Positions 1-5,898 of a stretch of DNA of 64,000 nucleotides are shown in pieces (positions within the stretch are counted from its first letter, which is position 1; every line of letters begins with the position of its first letter). The position numbers and the translations under genes were made by a program. The stretch comes from Fimbriimonadaceae bacterium (GTDB lineage Bacteria; Armatimonadota; UBA10988), in the NCBI GenBank assembly GCA_020850355.1, contig JADZEX010000077.1:1-64000 (forward strand), written 5' to 3'. A model generated the notes under the pieces. The model did not search any database. It was not told the origin of the DNA and was given only the letters and a program-made list of their open reading frames with translations.

Positions 1-69
1 CAGGCGCGGATCGGCGTCTGGCCGACGGCCGAACTGGTGGCGCGGCTCGACGCCATGCTGCGCCGCTGA
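1..69 (+). CDS. C-terminal end of a gene cut by the window edge (possibly thioredoxin-like)
   Basis: Only the last 22 codons are visible, ending in VARLDAMLRR and a TGA stop. The stop shares one base with the ATG of the following CcdA-like gene (TGATG), so the two are probably translationally coupled. Genes coupled to ccdA-type genes often encode thioredoxin-like proteins, and the GVWPTAELVARLD helix would suit the C-terminal helix of such a fold. The fragment is too short to identify, so this is an inference from context only. Confidence 0.5.
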   Translation, partial: QARIGVWPTAELVARLDAMLRR

Positions 70-755
70 TGCCCGCACGACTGGCAGCCGAGCTGCAGAC
101 CAGCCTCACGGCAGGTGGCGGGTGGCCTTTGCTGCTGGCCTTCCTGGGCGGCTGCTTGACCGGCTTCAACCCGTGCAGTTACCCCACCGTGCCGGTGTTG
201 CTGGGGCTGATCGGCGCGCAGGGCCAGCGGCCGCGGTGGCAGGCCCCGGCCCTGGCTGCGACCTTCGTGCTGGGGATGGGTCTGACCTACGCCCTGTTGG
301 GTCTGACCGTCGGCGCCGCGGGCAGCCTGTTGGGGCTCGCGGCCGGCACCTGGCGCTACCTCACAGCCGGGGTCTGCCTGTTCTTCGGCCTCGTCTGGAC
401 CGGGCTGATTGAGCTCCGCTGGGGCGCCTGGGTGCCTTTCGCCGACTACCGGCCCGCCGCCGGGAGCTTTGGCGGGGCATTGCTCTTGGGGCTGCTGTTC
501 GGGCTGATCGCCTCGCCCTGCGCCACCCCGATGCTGGCTGTGATCCTCTCCGCCAGCGCTGCCGAGGGCAGCCCGTTACGGGGCGCCGGGCTGCTGTTGG
601 CCTACGCCCTGGGCCATGGCCTGCCCCTCCTGCTGGTCGGCGCCTGCGCCGGTGCGGCGACCCGGCTACGGCAACTCGGTCCCCACCTAGAACGGCTCCA
701 ACGCGCTGGCGGCTGGCTGTTGGTGGCCGTGGCGTTCTGGCTGGTCTGGCGCTGA
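69..755 (+). CDS. ccdA: CcdA/DsbD-type thiol:disulfide membrane transporter
   Basis: Predicted polytopic inner-membrane protein of 228 residues, the usual CcdA size, with about six hydrophobic segments. It has the two hallmark Cys-Pro elements of the family: FNPCSYP (Cys36) opening the first half and IASPCATP (Cys151) opening the second. In CcdA/DsbD these two cysteines carry reducing equivalents from cytoplasmic thioredoxin across the membrane for cytochrome c maturation or periplasmic thiol reduction. It is coupled by a one-base overlap to the upstream partial gene, which may be the thioredoxin-like partner. No cytochrome biogenesis genes are nearby, so the exact substrate is open. Confidence 0.85.
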   Translation: MPARLAAELQTSLTAGGGWPLLLAFLGGCLTGFNPCSYPTVPVLLGLIGAQGQRPRWQAPALAATFVLGMGLTYALLGLTVGAAGSLLGLAAGTWRYLTAGVCLFFGLVWTGLIELRWGAWVPFADYRPAAGSFGGALLLGLLFGLIASPCATPMLAVILSASAAEGSPLRGAGLLLAYALGHGLPLLLVGACAGAATRLRQLGPHLERLQRAGGWLLVAVAFWLVWR

Positions 756-806
756 GGGCCGCGGCGCCGCCGGCGACCCGAGGCAAGCAACGGCCGGTCA
801 GCGTTC

Positions 807-825
807 CGCCGTGCCGCCCACGGCG
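807..825. terminator. inverted repeat after the ccdA-like gene, possible terminator
   Basis: CGCCGTG and CACGGCG form a perfect 7-bp stem around the 5-base loop CCGCC. Further out, GTTC and GAAC also face each other. There is no T-run, so rho-independent termination is uncertain. The position between ccdA and the cassette array would suit a transcriptional boundary. Confidence 0.3.
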
Positions 826-877
826 CCGGGAACCGGCAAGCTCCGGGCAGCGCTTCCTAAGACAGCGGAGACTTCGG

Positions 878-1117
878 ATGGCGCTGCTCACGCCGATCTG
901 CCAGATCTGCCAACACTACCGCGACGGGACGGGCACCTGCGGCGCGTTCCCGGCCGGCATCCCCAGCGAGATCCTGGAGTACCGCGCGGACCACCGGCTG
1001 CCGTTTGCTGGTGACCAGGGCCTGCGCTACGAGCGTGCCGCGGACGTCGACGACTCCGAGTACCGGCGCTACGCAGACATGCTGGATCGGTTCGTCAAGC
1101 CCGCTGCGCCCAGCTAG
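878..1117 (+). CDS. cassette protein A1: small Cys/His-rich protein
   Basis: First of six homologous small proteins (79 aa). It shows the shared pattern CxxC-x-HY (CQICQHY), then a third Cys followed by AFPxGIPxEIL, then DHRLPFAGDQGLRYE. Three cysteines plus a histidine near the N-terminus suggest a small metal-binding knuckle, which is an inference. Unlike later copies it has no B partner directly after it; only 46 non-coding bases separate it from A2. Function is unknown. Similar small proteins with CxxC and GD-G-R signatures occur near phage morphogenesis genes as far as I recall, but I could not check this. Confidence 0.7.
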   Translation: MALLTPICQICQHYRDGTGTCGAFPAGIPSEILEYRADHRLPFAGDQGLRYERAADVDDSEYRRYADMLDRFVKPAAPS

Positions 1118-1163
1118 CTTGCGGCCGCCAGCGCTGCAGACGACAATAGGATTGGAGCAAGCG

Positions 1164-1418
1164 ATGTCGCGTCCCGGGATCCTCTGCTGCTTCTGCCGCC
1201 ACGCCAACGCCTTGGGCGCGGATGCCTTCCACTGTGCCGCGTTCCCTGACGGGATTCCTCCGGAGATCCTGATTGGCGGGTTTGATCATCGCGCGCCGCA
1301 TCCGGACGACAGCGGGGTGCGCTTTGAGCCAAACGACTTGTTGCTGGACGAGTCCCAGCCGACCGTGCGGAAGCTGTTCGACATCGTGGTCCGCAACCTC
1401 GATCCGGTGACCGCCTAA
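1164..1418 (+). CDS. cassette protein A2: small Cys/His-rich protein
   Basis: Second copy of the A family (84 aa). The start is the ATG after a GGAG-like site in ATTGGAGCAAGCG; a longer in-frame extension upstream has no conserved sequence. Signature: CCFCRH, CAAFPDGIPPEIL, DHRAPHPDDSGVRFEP. HY is changed to HA and the GDQG element to DDSG, so it is the most diverged member. Its TAA stop overlaps the ATG of B2 by one base (TAATG). Function unknown. Confidence 0.7.
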   Translation: MSRPGILCCFCRHANALGADAFHCAAFPDGIPPEILIGGFDHRAPHPDDSGVRFEPNDLLLDESQPTVRKLFDIVVRNLDPVTA

Positions 1419-1609
1419 TGCCCGCCCAAGTCCACCTGCGGCTCGATATCAGCGGCGAGCGGCAGTTCAGCCGGCGGCTGCACGGGCTGCTGACTTTTGT
1501 GTCTGACTGGCAGCCGTTCGGCGAGCAGATCGCGGCCAACTGGAAGGACCTGGTCGCCGAGCGCTTCAAGCACCGCCGACTGCGCGGCGCCGTGCCACGG
1601 AGCCCTTAG
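1418..1609 (+). CDS. cassette protein B2: phage morphogenesis-like small protein
   Basis: 63 residues beginning MPAQVHLRLDISGERQFSRRL, with a middle that pairs well with B6: SDWQPFGEQIAANWKDLVAERF. The arrangement of a beta strand with a self-description like L-I-G-x-x-x-F-x-R, a helix with a D-x-x-P/F-W/F motif, and a basic end resembles the N-terminal half of phage virion-morphogenesis/tail-completion (gpS/gpG-like) proteins. That likeness is my reading of the pattern, not a search result. It directly abuts the ATG of A3 and overlaps A2. Confidence 0.55.
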   Translation: MPAQVHLRLDISGERQFSRRLHGLLTFVSDWQPFGEQIAANWKDLVAERFKHRRLRGAVPRSP

Positions 1610-1837
1610 ATGCGTGGTGAACAGTGCGCGATGGGTCGGCATTACGACCGAACCAGTCGGTTGGTGCGGCGTTGCGCAGCCTTTCCAGAGGGCATTCCGC
1701 CGGAGCTGGTGACGCACGAGCGCGATCACCGGCGGCCGTATCCGGGGGATCTTGGGTACCGCTTTGAGCCTTCCGACGACCTACCAGCGGATCTGCGACG
1801 AGTGCTCGAACGGCGCCCTGCTATGCCCGCGGAGTAA
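1610..1837 (+). CDS. cassette protein A3: small Cys/His-rich protein with a lost cysteine
   Basis: Third A copy (75 aa) starting immediately after the B2 stop. It keeps CAAFPEGIPPELV, DHRRPYPGDLGYRFEP and an LPADLRR tail, but the N-terminal knuckle reads QCAMGRHY: the second Cys of CxxC is Gly. If that knuckle binds metal in the other copies, this one should not bind it in the same way. The end of the gene, CCCGCGGAGTAA, carries the GGAG that serves as ribosome site for B3 three bases downstream. Confidence 0.65.
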   Translation: MRGEQCAMGRHYDRTSRLVRRCAAFPEGIPPELVTHERDHRRPYPGDLGYRFEPSDDLPADLRRVLERRPAMPAE

Positions 1838-1840
1838 TCG

Positions 1841-1975
1841 ATGCCCGTCGGCCAGATCCGGATGCGGTGGCAGACACTGCCGCCGCTCCTGGGTCGCCCG
1901 CTCCTTGGTGGGTATACTGTCGATGACGAGGTGCTCGCGCTGTACCGCCGGCTGGGCGGCGCGATGCCGAGGTGA
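1841..1975 (+). CDS. cassette protein B3: truncated B gene
   Basis: A 44-residue frame starting MPVGQIRMRWQTLPPLLGRP. The first 20 or so residues match B4-B6 and the rest (GGYTVDDEVLALYRRLGGAM) is shared only with B5, so the central helix region present in B2 and B6 has been lost. Its ribosome site lies in the end of A3 (GCGGAG, seven bases before ATG). It may be a decaying gene or a short peptide that is still made. The DNA for GYT contains TATACT, which looks like a -10 box but has no good -35. Confidence 0.45.
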   Translation: MPVGQIRMRWQTLPPLLGRPLLGGYTVDDEVLALYRRLGGAMPR

Positions 1976-1981
1976 CACGAG

Positions 1982-2212
1982 ATGCTTCCCAACCAGTGCG
2001 GGATGTGTAAGCACTACCATCGCGGAGGGAAAGGCGAGCTGACCTGTCCGGCCTTTCCGTCAGGCATCCCCTTCGAGATCGTCACCTACGCCTTTGACCA
2101 CCGGCTGCCCTACCCTGGCGACCAGGGGATCCGGTTCGAGCCGGCACCCGACCTGCCGCCGAAGAGCCTGGCGCGGCTGCAGAACCGCGCGCCACTGACG
2201 CCCGCGGAGTAA
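1982..2212 (+). CDS. cassette protein A4: small Cys/His-rich protein
   Basis: Fourth A copy (76 aa) with the full signature: QCGMCKHY, CPAFPSGIPFEIV, DHRLPYPGDQGIRFEP and the C-terminal end LTPAE also seen in A6. It starts six bases after the B3 stop. The last codons again supply the GCGGAG ribosome site for the following B gene, so A and B look translationally coupled. Function unknown; the three Cys and one His at the N-terminal half could form a metal site. Confidence 0.7.
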   Translation: MLPNQCGMCKHYHRGGKGELTCPAFPSGIPFEIVTYAFDHRLPYPGDQGIRFEPAPDLPPKSLARLQNRAPLTPAE

Positions 2213-2215
2213 CCG

Positions 2216-2389
2216 ATGCCCGTTGGCCAGATCGGGATGCGGTTGCAGACACTGCCGCCGCTCCTGGGTCGCCCGTGCCACGGCGGGTATGACGTCGCAC
2301 GCGGGGCGGTGGAAATGGGGCAGCAAGCCGGGCGGGGCTGTGCCAATGAGGCGATGGTGGTCTATCGCCGGTACGGTGGGCCAGAATGA
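2216..2389 (+). CDS. cassette protein B4: truncated, diverged B gene
   Basis: 57 residues starting MPVGQIGMRLQTLPPLLGRP. The first 20 residues track B3 nearly exactly; the remainder is unlike the other copies until a tail YRRYGG that resembles YRRLGG of B3. The TGA stop overlaps the ATG of A5 (ATGA). It looks like a degraded copy still tied into the overlapping gene chain. Confidence 0.4.
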   Translation: MPVGQIGMRLQTLPPLLGRPCHGGYDVARGAVEMGQQAGRGCANEAMVVYRRYGGPE

Positions 2390-2619
2390 TCCTCGAAGCG
2401 CAGTGTGAGTTGTGCCAGCACTACCGCGGCCTGGTCGCCGGACGGACTGACCGCCACCCGACCTGCGCGGCTTTCCCCGACGGCATACCGATGGCGATCC
2501 TCGCTTTGCAGGCTGACCACCGCCTGCCCTACCCGGACGACCAGGGCATCCGCTGGGCGGCTCAGGACGGCATTACCGAGCGCCAGGTGGTGTTCATTGC
2601 ACCCGAGGATTACCTCTGA
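2386..2619 (+). CDS. cassette protein A5: small Cys/His-rich protein
   Basis: Fifth A copy (77 aa): QCELCQHY, CAAFPDGIPMAIL, DHRLPYPDDQGIRW. It diverges after this point (ITERQVVFIAPEDYL) and lacks the LPxxL tail of A3, A4 and A6, and it has a longer loop between CxxC and the third Cys. It overlaps B4 by four bases. Function unknown. Confidence 0.68.
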   Translation: MILEAQCELCQHYRGLVAGRTDRHPTCAAFPDGIPMAILALQADHRLPYPDDQGIRWAAQDGITERQVVFIAPEDYL

Positions 2620-2623
2620 TGCC

Positions 2624-2761
2624 GTGGGCCAGATCCGGATGCGGTTGCAGATCGAGGGCGAGGCGGTCTTCGATCGCCCGCTCCACGGTGGGTATACTGT
2701 TGACAGCGAAGCCCTGGCGCTGTGCGAGACGCTTGGCGGAGCAATGGCGCGGAGGCGCTGA
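2624..2761 (+). CDS. cassette protein B5: truncated B gene with a start-codon frameshift
   Basis: The conserved peptide VGQIRMRLQIEGEAVFDRP is encoded here, but the ATG that aligns with the start of B3 and B4 (at 2619) is out of frame because one C is missing (ATGCCGTG where the others have ATGCCCGT). Reading can start at GTG 2624, giving 45 residues. The sequence then runs LHGGYTVDSEALALCETLGG like B3. The TGA shares a base with the ATG of A6. Either a GTG start rescues it or it is a pseudogene. Confidence 0.4.
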   Translation: MGQIRMRLQIEGEAVFDRPLHGGYTVDSEALALCETLGGAMARRR

Positions 2762-2991
2762 TGCACGGTGAACAGTGCGCGTTTTGCAGGCACTTCGACC
2801 GCAACAGGGCCGACGGCAGGCGCTGTGCCGCGTACCCTGACGGCATCCCGGAGGCGTTGACGATGGGGCAGGCAGACCATCGCCTGCCGTACGCTGGCGA
2901 TCAGGGATTGCGGTTTGACCCCGCTCCGGACCTGCCGGCATCGCTGCGAAAGCTCTTCGCCCGGCGCCCGCCCCTGACGCCCGCGGAGTAA
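2761..2991 (+). CDS. cassette protein A6: small Cys/His-rich protein
   Basis: Sixth A copy (76 aa): QCAFCRHF, CAAYPDGIPEAL, DHRLPYAGDQGLRFDP, then LPASLRKLF and the end LTPAE. I chose the ATG that overlaps the B5 stop because it aligns with the starts of A3 and A4; an earlier in-frame start would add unrelated residues. The end again holds GCGGAG as ribosome site for B6. Confidence 0.7.
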   Translation: MHGEQCAFCRHFDRNRADGRRCAAYPDGIPEALTMGQADHRLPYAGDQGLRFDPAPDLPASLRKLFARRPPLTPAE

Positions 2992-2994
2992 GCC

Positions 2995-3198
2995 ATGTCC
3001 GTCGGACGGATCCGGATGCGCTTGGAGATCGAGGGTCAGGCGGTTTTGGATCGCACGATCCACGGGCTGATCGACCGCCTGGACGACCTGTCGGAGTTCT
3101 GGGATCAGGTGGTCGAGCTGTGGAGCGACTACGAGACGCGGATGTTGGCGGCGGAGGGCGCGGTCGATGGGGCGCCGCGCTGGCTGTGGGGCCGCTGA
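2995..3198 (+). CDS. cassette protein B6: best-preserved phage morphogenesis-like protein
   Basis: 67 residues beginning MSVGRIRMRLEIEGQAVLDR and continuing IDRLDDLSEFWDQVVELWSDYE, then MLAAEGAVDGAPRW. This has the order strand, helix, then an EG...W motif that I associate with the N-terminal part of phage virion-morphogenesis/tail-completion proteins, which usually run to 130-170 residues. It is therefore either truncated or a distinct short relative. It is the last unit of the array and stands 57 bases before the methyltransferase gene. Confidence 0.55.
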   Translation: MSVGRIRMRLEIEGQAVLDRTIHGLIDRLDDLSEFWDQVVELWSDYETRMLAAEGAVDGAPRWLWGR

Positions 3199-3255
3199 GG
3201 GCGACGCGCAGGAAGCGGCGGCGGCGCGGCGAAGCCTCGGCCCGGAGGGCGGCCG

Positions 3256-4719
3256 GTGCACCTCAACACACTCTACTTCGGCGACAACCTGCAGGTGCTG
3301 CGCGAGCACTTCCCCGACGAGTGCGTGGACCTGGTCTACCTCGACCCGCCGTTCAATAGCAAGCGCGACTACAACTACATCTACCGCGACCTGGCCGGCG
3401 CCGGCGATACCGCCCAGGAGCAGGCCTTCTCCGACACCTGGACCTTCGCTGGCGCGGCCGCTGAGTTCCGCGAGGTGACCGAGAGCGGGTTCCCCGAGGG
3501 CAAGCTGATCGACGCGCTGCACGAGGTGTTCGGCGATACCTCGCTGGTAGCGTACCTGTCGGTCATGGCGCTGCGGCTGCGGGAACTGAGGCGGATCCTC
3601 AAGCCGACCGGCAGCCTGTACCTGCACTGCGACCCGACCGCCGGCCACTACCTGAAGATGGTCCTGGACTGCGTGCTTGGGTCGAGCGCGTTCAGGAGCG
3701 AGGTTGTCTGGAGCTACCGCCGCTGGCCGACCAGGACCCCCAACTACCAGCACATGCATGACCTGATCTACTACTACGCCAGAGGCCAGACAGTGACGTT
3801 CAATGTGCTCTACGAGCCGCCGTCGGAGAGCTTCCTGAAGCGGTTTCGGGGCATGGGCAACCGGCTGGACAGAGGTGCCACCACCAAGCGGTCGTCGGAC
3901 GAGCCGACACCCGGCTTGCCCATGCGCGATGTCTGGGATCTTTCCATTCTGGCGGGATCGTCATCCGAGCGACTCGGCTACCCCACCCAGAAGCCCCTGG
4001 CGCTGCTCAACCGCATCATCGCGGCCAGCTCGAACGAGGGCGACGTGGTGCTCGACCCGTTCTGCGGCTGCGGCACGGCAGTGGTCGCGGCGCAGAAGCT
4101 GGGCCGGCGGTGGTGCGGCATCGACATCACCAGCCTGTCGGTGACGCTGATGCGCCAGCGCCTGGCCGACAGCTTCCCCGAGATCTACCCGTCGCCGGGC
4201 GATGTGCCGGTGATCGGACTGCCGAAGGACCTGGCCGGCGCGCGGCTGCTGGCCGAGCTGGACAAGTACGACTTCCAGTTCTGGGCTCTGACGCTGGTCG
4301 GCGCGCACCCGCCGGGCGGCACCAAGAAGAAGGGCGCCGACAAGGGCGTCGACGGCGAGATCCTCTGGCGCGACGGCACCGGCAAGCTGCAGAAGGCCGT
4401 GGTCTCGGTCAAGGGCGGCCAGAGCGTGACCGACACGCAGCTCAAGGACCTGATCACTACCGTCGACGCCGCGAAGGCGGCGGTGGGGCTGTTCGTCTCG
4501 CTGGCCCAGCCGACCGGGCCGATGCGCAACCGGGCCGCCCTGGGCGGCAACTACACGATGGCCGGCACCGCGGCCACGTACCCGCGGATCCAGATGCTGA
4601 CCATCGAAGAGCTGCTGGCCGGCAAGCGCCCCGACCTGCCCAAGTCCAGCCGCCTCGACCCGCACAAGTCGGCAAGGGCGGTGGACGACGGTACCCAGGG
4701 CAGCCTCTTCGGCGAGTGA
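3256..4719 (+). CDS. site-specific DNA methyltransferase fused to an endonuclease-like domain
   Basis: 487 residues with a GTG start. The catalytic motif DPPF (YLDPPFNSKRDYN, about residues 29-41) comes before the AdoMet site DPFCGCGTAV (about 265-274), the order of beta-class amino methyltransferases (N6-adenine or N4-cytosine). The variable stretch between them (about 150-245) would hold the target-recognition region. From about residue 345 a second domain follows with KGVDGEILW and VVSVKGG, like the GxD...VK core of PD-(D/E)xK nucleases, then LTIEELLAGK. The residue two before the core Lys is Ser, not Glu or Gln. A single-protein restriction-modification role is possible but unproven; a solitary methyltransferase is the alternative. 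It is a paralogue of the gene at 9011. Confidence 0.85.
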   Translation: MHLNTLYFGDNLQVLREHFPDECVDLVYLDPPFNSKRDYNYIYRDLAGAGDTAQEQAFSDTWTFAGAAAEFREVTESGFPEGKLIDALHEVFGDTSLVAYLSVMALRLRELRRILKPTGSLYLHCDPTAGHYLKMVLDCVLGSSAFRSEVVWSYRRWPTRTPNYQHMHDLIYYYARGQTVTFNVLYEPPSESFLKRFRGMGNRLDRGATTKRSSDEPTPGLPMRDVWDLSILAGSSSERLGYPTQKPLALLNRIIAASSNEGDVVLDPFCGCGTAVVAAQKLGRRWCGIDITSLSVTLMRQRLADSFPEIYPSPGDVPVIGLPKDLAGARLLAELDKYDFQFWALTLVGAHPPGGTKKKGADKGVDGEILWRDGTGKLQKAVVSVKGGQSVTDTQLKDLITTVDAAKAAVGLFVSLAQPTGPMRNRAALGGNYTMAGTAATYPRIQMLTIEELLAGKRPDLPKSSRLDPHKSARAVDDGTQGSLFGE

Positions 4720-4738
4720 CCACGCGCCACCCCACCCC

Positions 4739-5788
4739 TCACCCCGCACACGCCGCAATCGCATCCTCCGCCTCGGCGCGGGTGCGGGCGGCGAGGTTCC
4801 AGAACAGGCGGCCGGCGGTCAGCTCGCGGCGCCAGGTGTGCAGTCGGGTGGCGTCGCCGCCGAGGATTTGGCCCTTGCCGAGGTGGTCGATGCGGCGGTA
4901 GAGGTCCGACCAGTCGTCGCGCTCGTGGGCCGCGCCGGGGACCCACTGGATCACGGCCAGCTCGGGCAGGCTGCAGAGCGCTGCCAGGTGGCGTAGCGCG
5001 CCAGGGCCGTCGAGGTGGTACTCGCCGCCGTCCATGCGGGCCAGCTCGCGCTGCAGGTAGGGCAGCGCGAACTCCCGGAAGTGCGCCTCGCTGATCATGA
5101 TTGAGAAGTCGCACTGCGGGAGGTTCAGGCGGCCTGTCGAGTACATGCCGTGGCGGTTGATGCTGCCCAGCCGCGGCCAGTCGAGGAGCTCGGCGAAAGC
5201 GTCCATCACCGCGGCGTGGGCGGTGTCGATCTGGTCCAACGCGCGATGCACCGCCGGCGGGTCGTCCAGCAGATCGGTCAACACCTGCTCGGCCCCGCGC
5301 AGCGCCACCAGGGCGTCGAGGTTGCCGACGAAGGTCGGCGGCGCCAGCAGCAGCTCGCCGGCCCAACGGGCTTGGAGCTGGGCGGCCAGACTGCTGATAT
5401 GCTGCCACCAGCGGCCCGCCGTTTGGAAGCGGATCTCGACCTCGGCGAGCGGCTGGCCAGCCAGCGGATGGGTCGGCCAGCCGCCTTCGCCAGGACTGGG
5501 GAAGCGCAGGTCGCAGCCCAGGAACGTCGCGAACTGGTCGGCGGCGAACTCCAGGTAGACGAAGGGGATGGCGGCGCCGATGAACTCGTGGCTGGCTGCC
5601 CAGCGCAGGCCCTGCTCGGCGAAGGCAACGACGTCGAGGTCTGGCCCCAGCGCGTAACTGGACGGCTTGGCGACGCGCTCCACGCCGGGCCGTGGGACGA
5701 CTGCCGCGACCAGCGGACCGGGCGAGGCGTGGCGCCAGAAGGCGTCCCAGGCGGCGCGCGCCGCGGCGAAGTCGGGCTTGCTGGTCAA
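4739..5788 (-). CDS. uroporphyrinogen decarboxylase family protein
   Basis: 349 residues, matching URO-D-family TIM-barrel length. Supporting stretches are the central NRHGMYSTGRLN, ISEAHFREFALPYLQREL, GGEYHLDGPGALRHL with its barrel His, and IQWVPGA near the end. Members outside haem synthesis are often corrinoid or methyl-transfer enzymes or of unknown substrate; no hem genes are near, so I do not call it HemE. The start is TTG, with GCGGAG seven bases upstream. It is transcribed towards the methyltransferase gene and divergently from the PHP protein. Confidence 0.8.
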   Translation of the reverse strand: MTSKPDFAAARAAWDAFWRHASPGPLVAAVVPRPGVERVAKPSSYALGPDLDVVAFAEQGLRWAASHEFIGAAIPFVYLEFAADQFATFLGCDLRFPSPGEGGWPTHPLAGQPLAEVEIRFQTAGRWWQHISSLAAQLQARWAGELLLAPPTFVGNLDALVALRGAEQVLTDLLDDPPAVHRALDQIDTAHAAVMDAFAELLDWPRLGSINRHGMYSTGRLNLPQCDFSIMISEAHFREFALPYLQRELARMDGGEYHLDGPGALRHLAALCSLPELAVIQWVPGAAHERDDWSDLYRRIDHLGKGQILGGDATRLHTWRRELTAGRLFWNLAARTRAEAEDAIAACAG

Positions 5789-5898
5789 CAGACGGCTCCG
5801 CCGACGGATTGCCGGCCGAGGCGGCCAGACCTCCCTGGCCGGGGCAGTGCGGCGGAGGAGGCCCGGCCGGCAGCACGAAGCGAGGCGCGGGGATCACG

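Larger units (their letters stand above)
878..3198. repeat. tandem array of six A/B gene cassettes
   Basis: Six A genes alternate with five B genes in one direction with spacings of -4 to +6 bases after the first unit. Conserved DNA marks unit boundaries: CCCGCGGAGTAA at A ends (A3, A4, A6) and ATGCCCGT-GGCCAGATC at B starts. Copies differ by many substitutions, so duplication is old, or copies come from different sources. B genes range from full (B2, B6) to internally deleted (B3-B5). Confidence 0.75.

Noticed and set aside
1914-1919. TATACT in B3 (and the same in B5 at 2694) as internal promoters for the next A gene
   Set aside because: No acceptable -35 at 16-18 bases, and the motif is part of the coding Tyr-Thr codons shared by both copies.
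878-3198. CRISPR array
   Set aside because: The repeat units are 300-450 bases long, coding and divergent, without short identical repeats and unique spacers, and no cas genes are present.
2362-3759. A 465-codon minus-strand frame across the cassette array and the methyltransferase start
   Set aside because: Composition is typical of an antisense shadow (Val/Ala/Arg/His-rich), and the plus strand has conserved repeated proteins with coupled starts.
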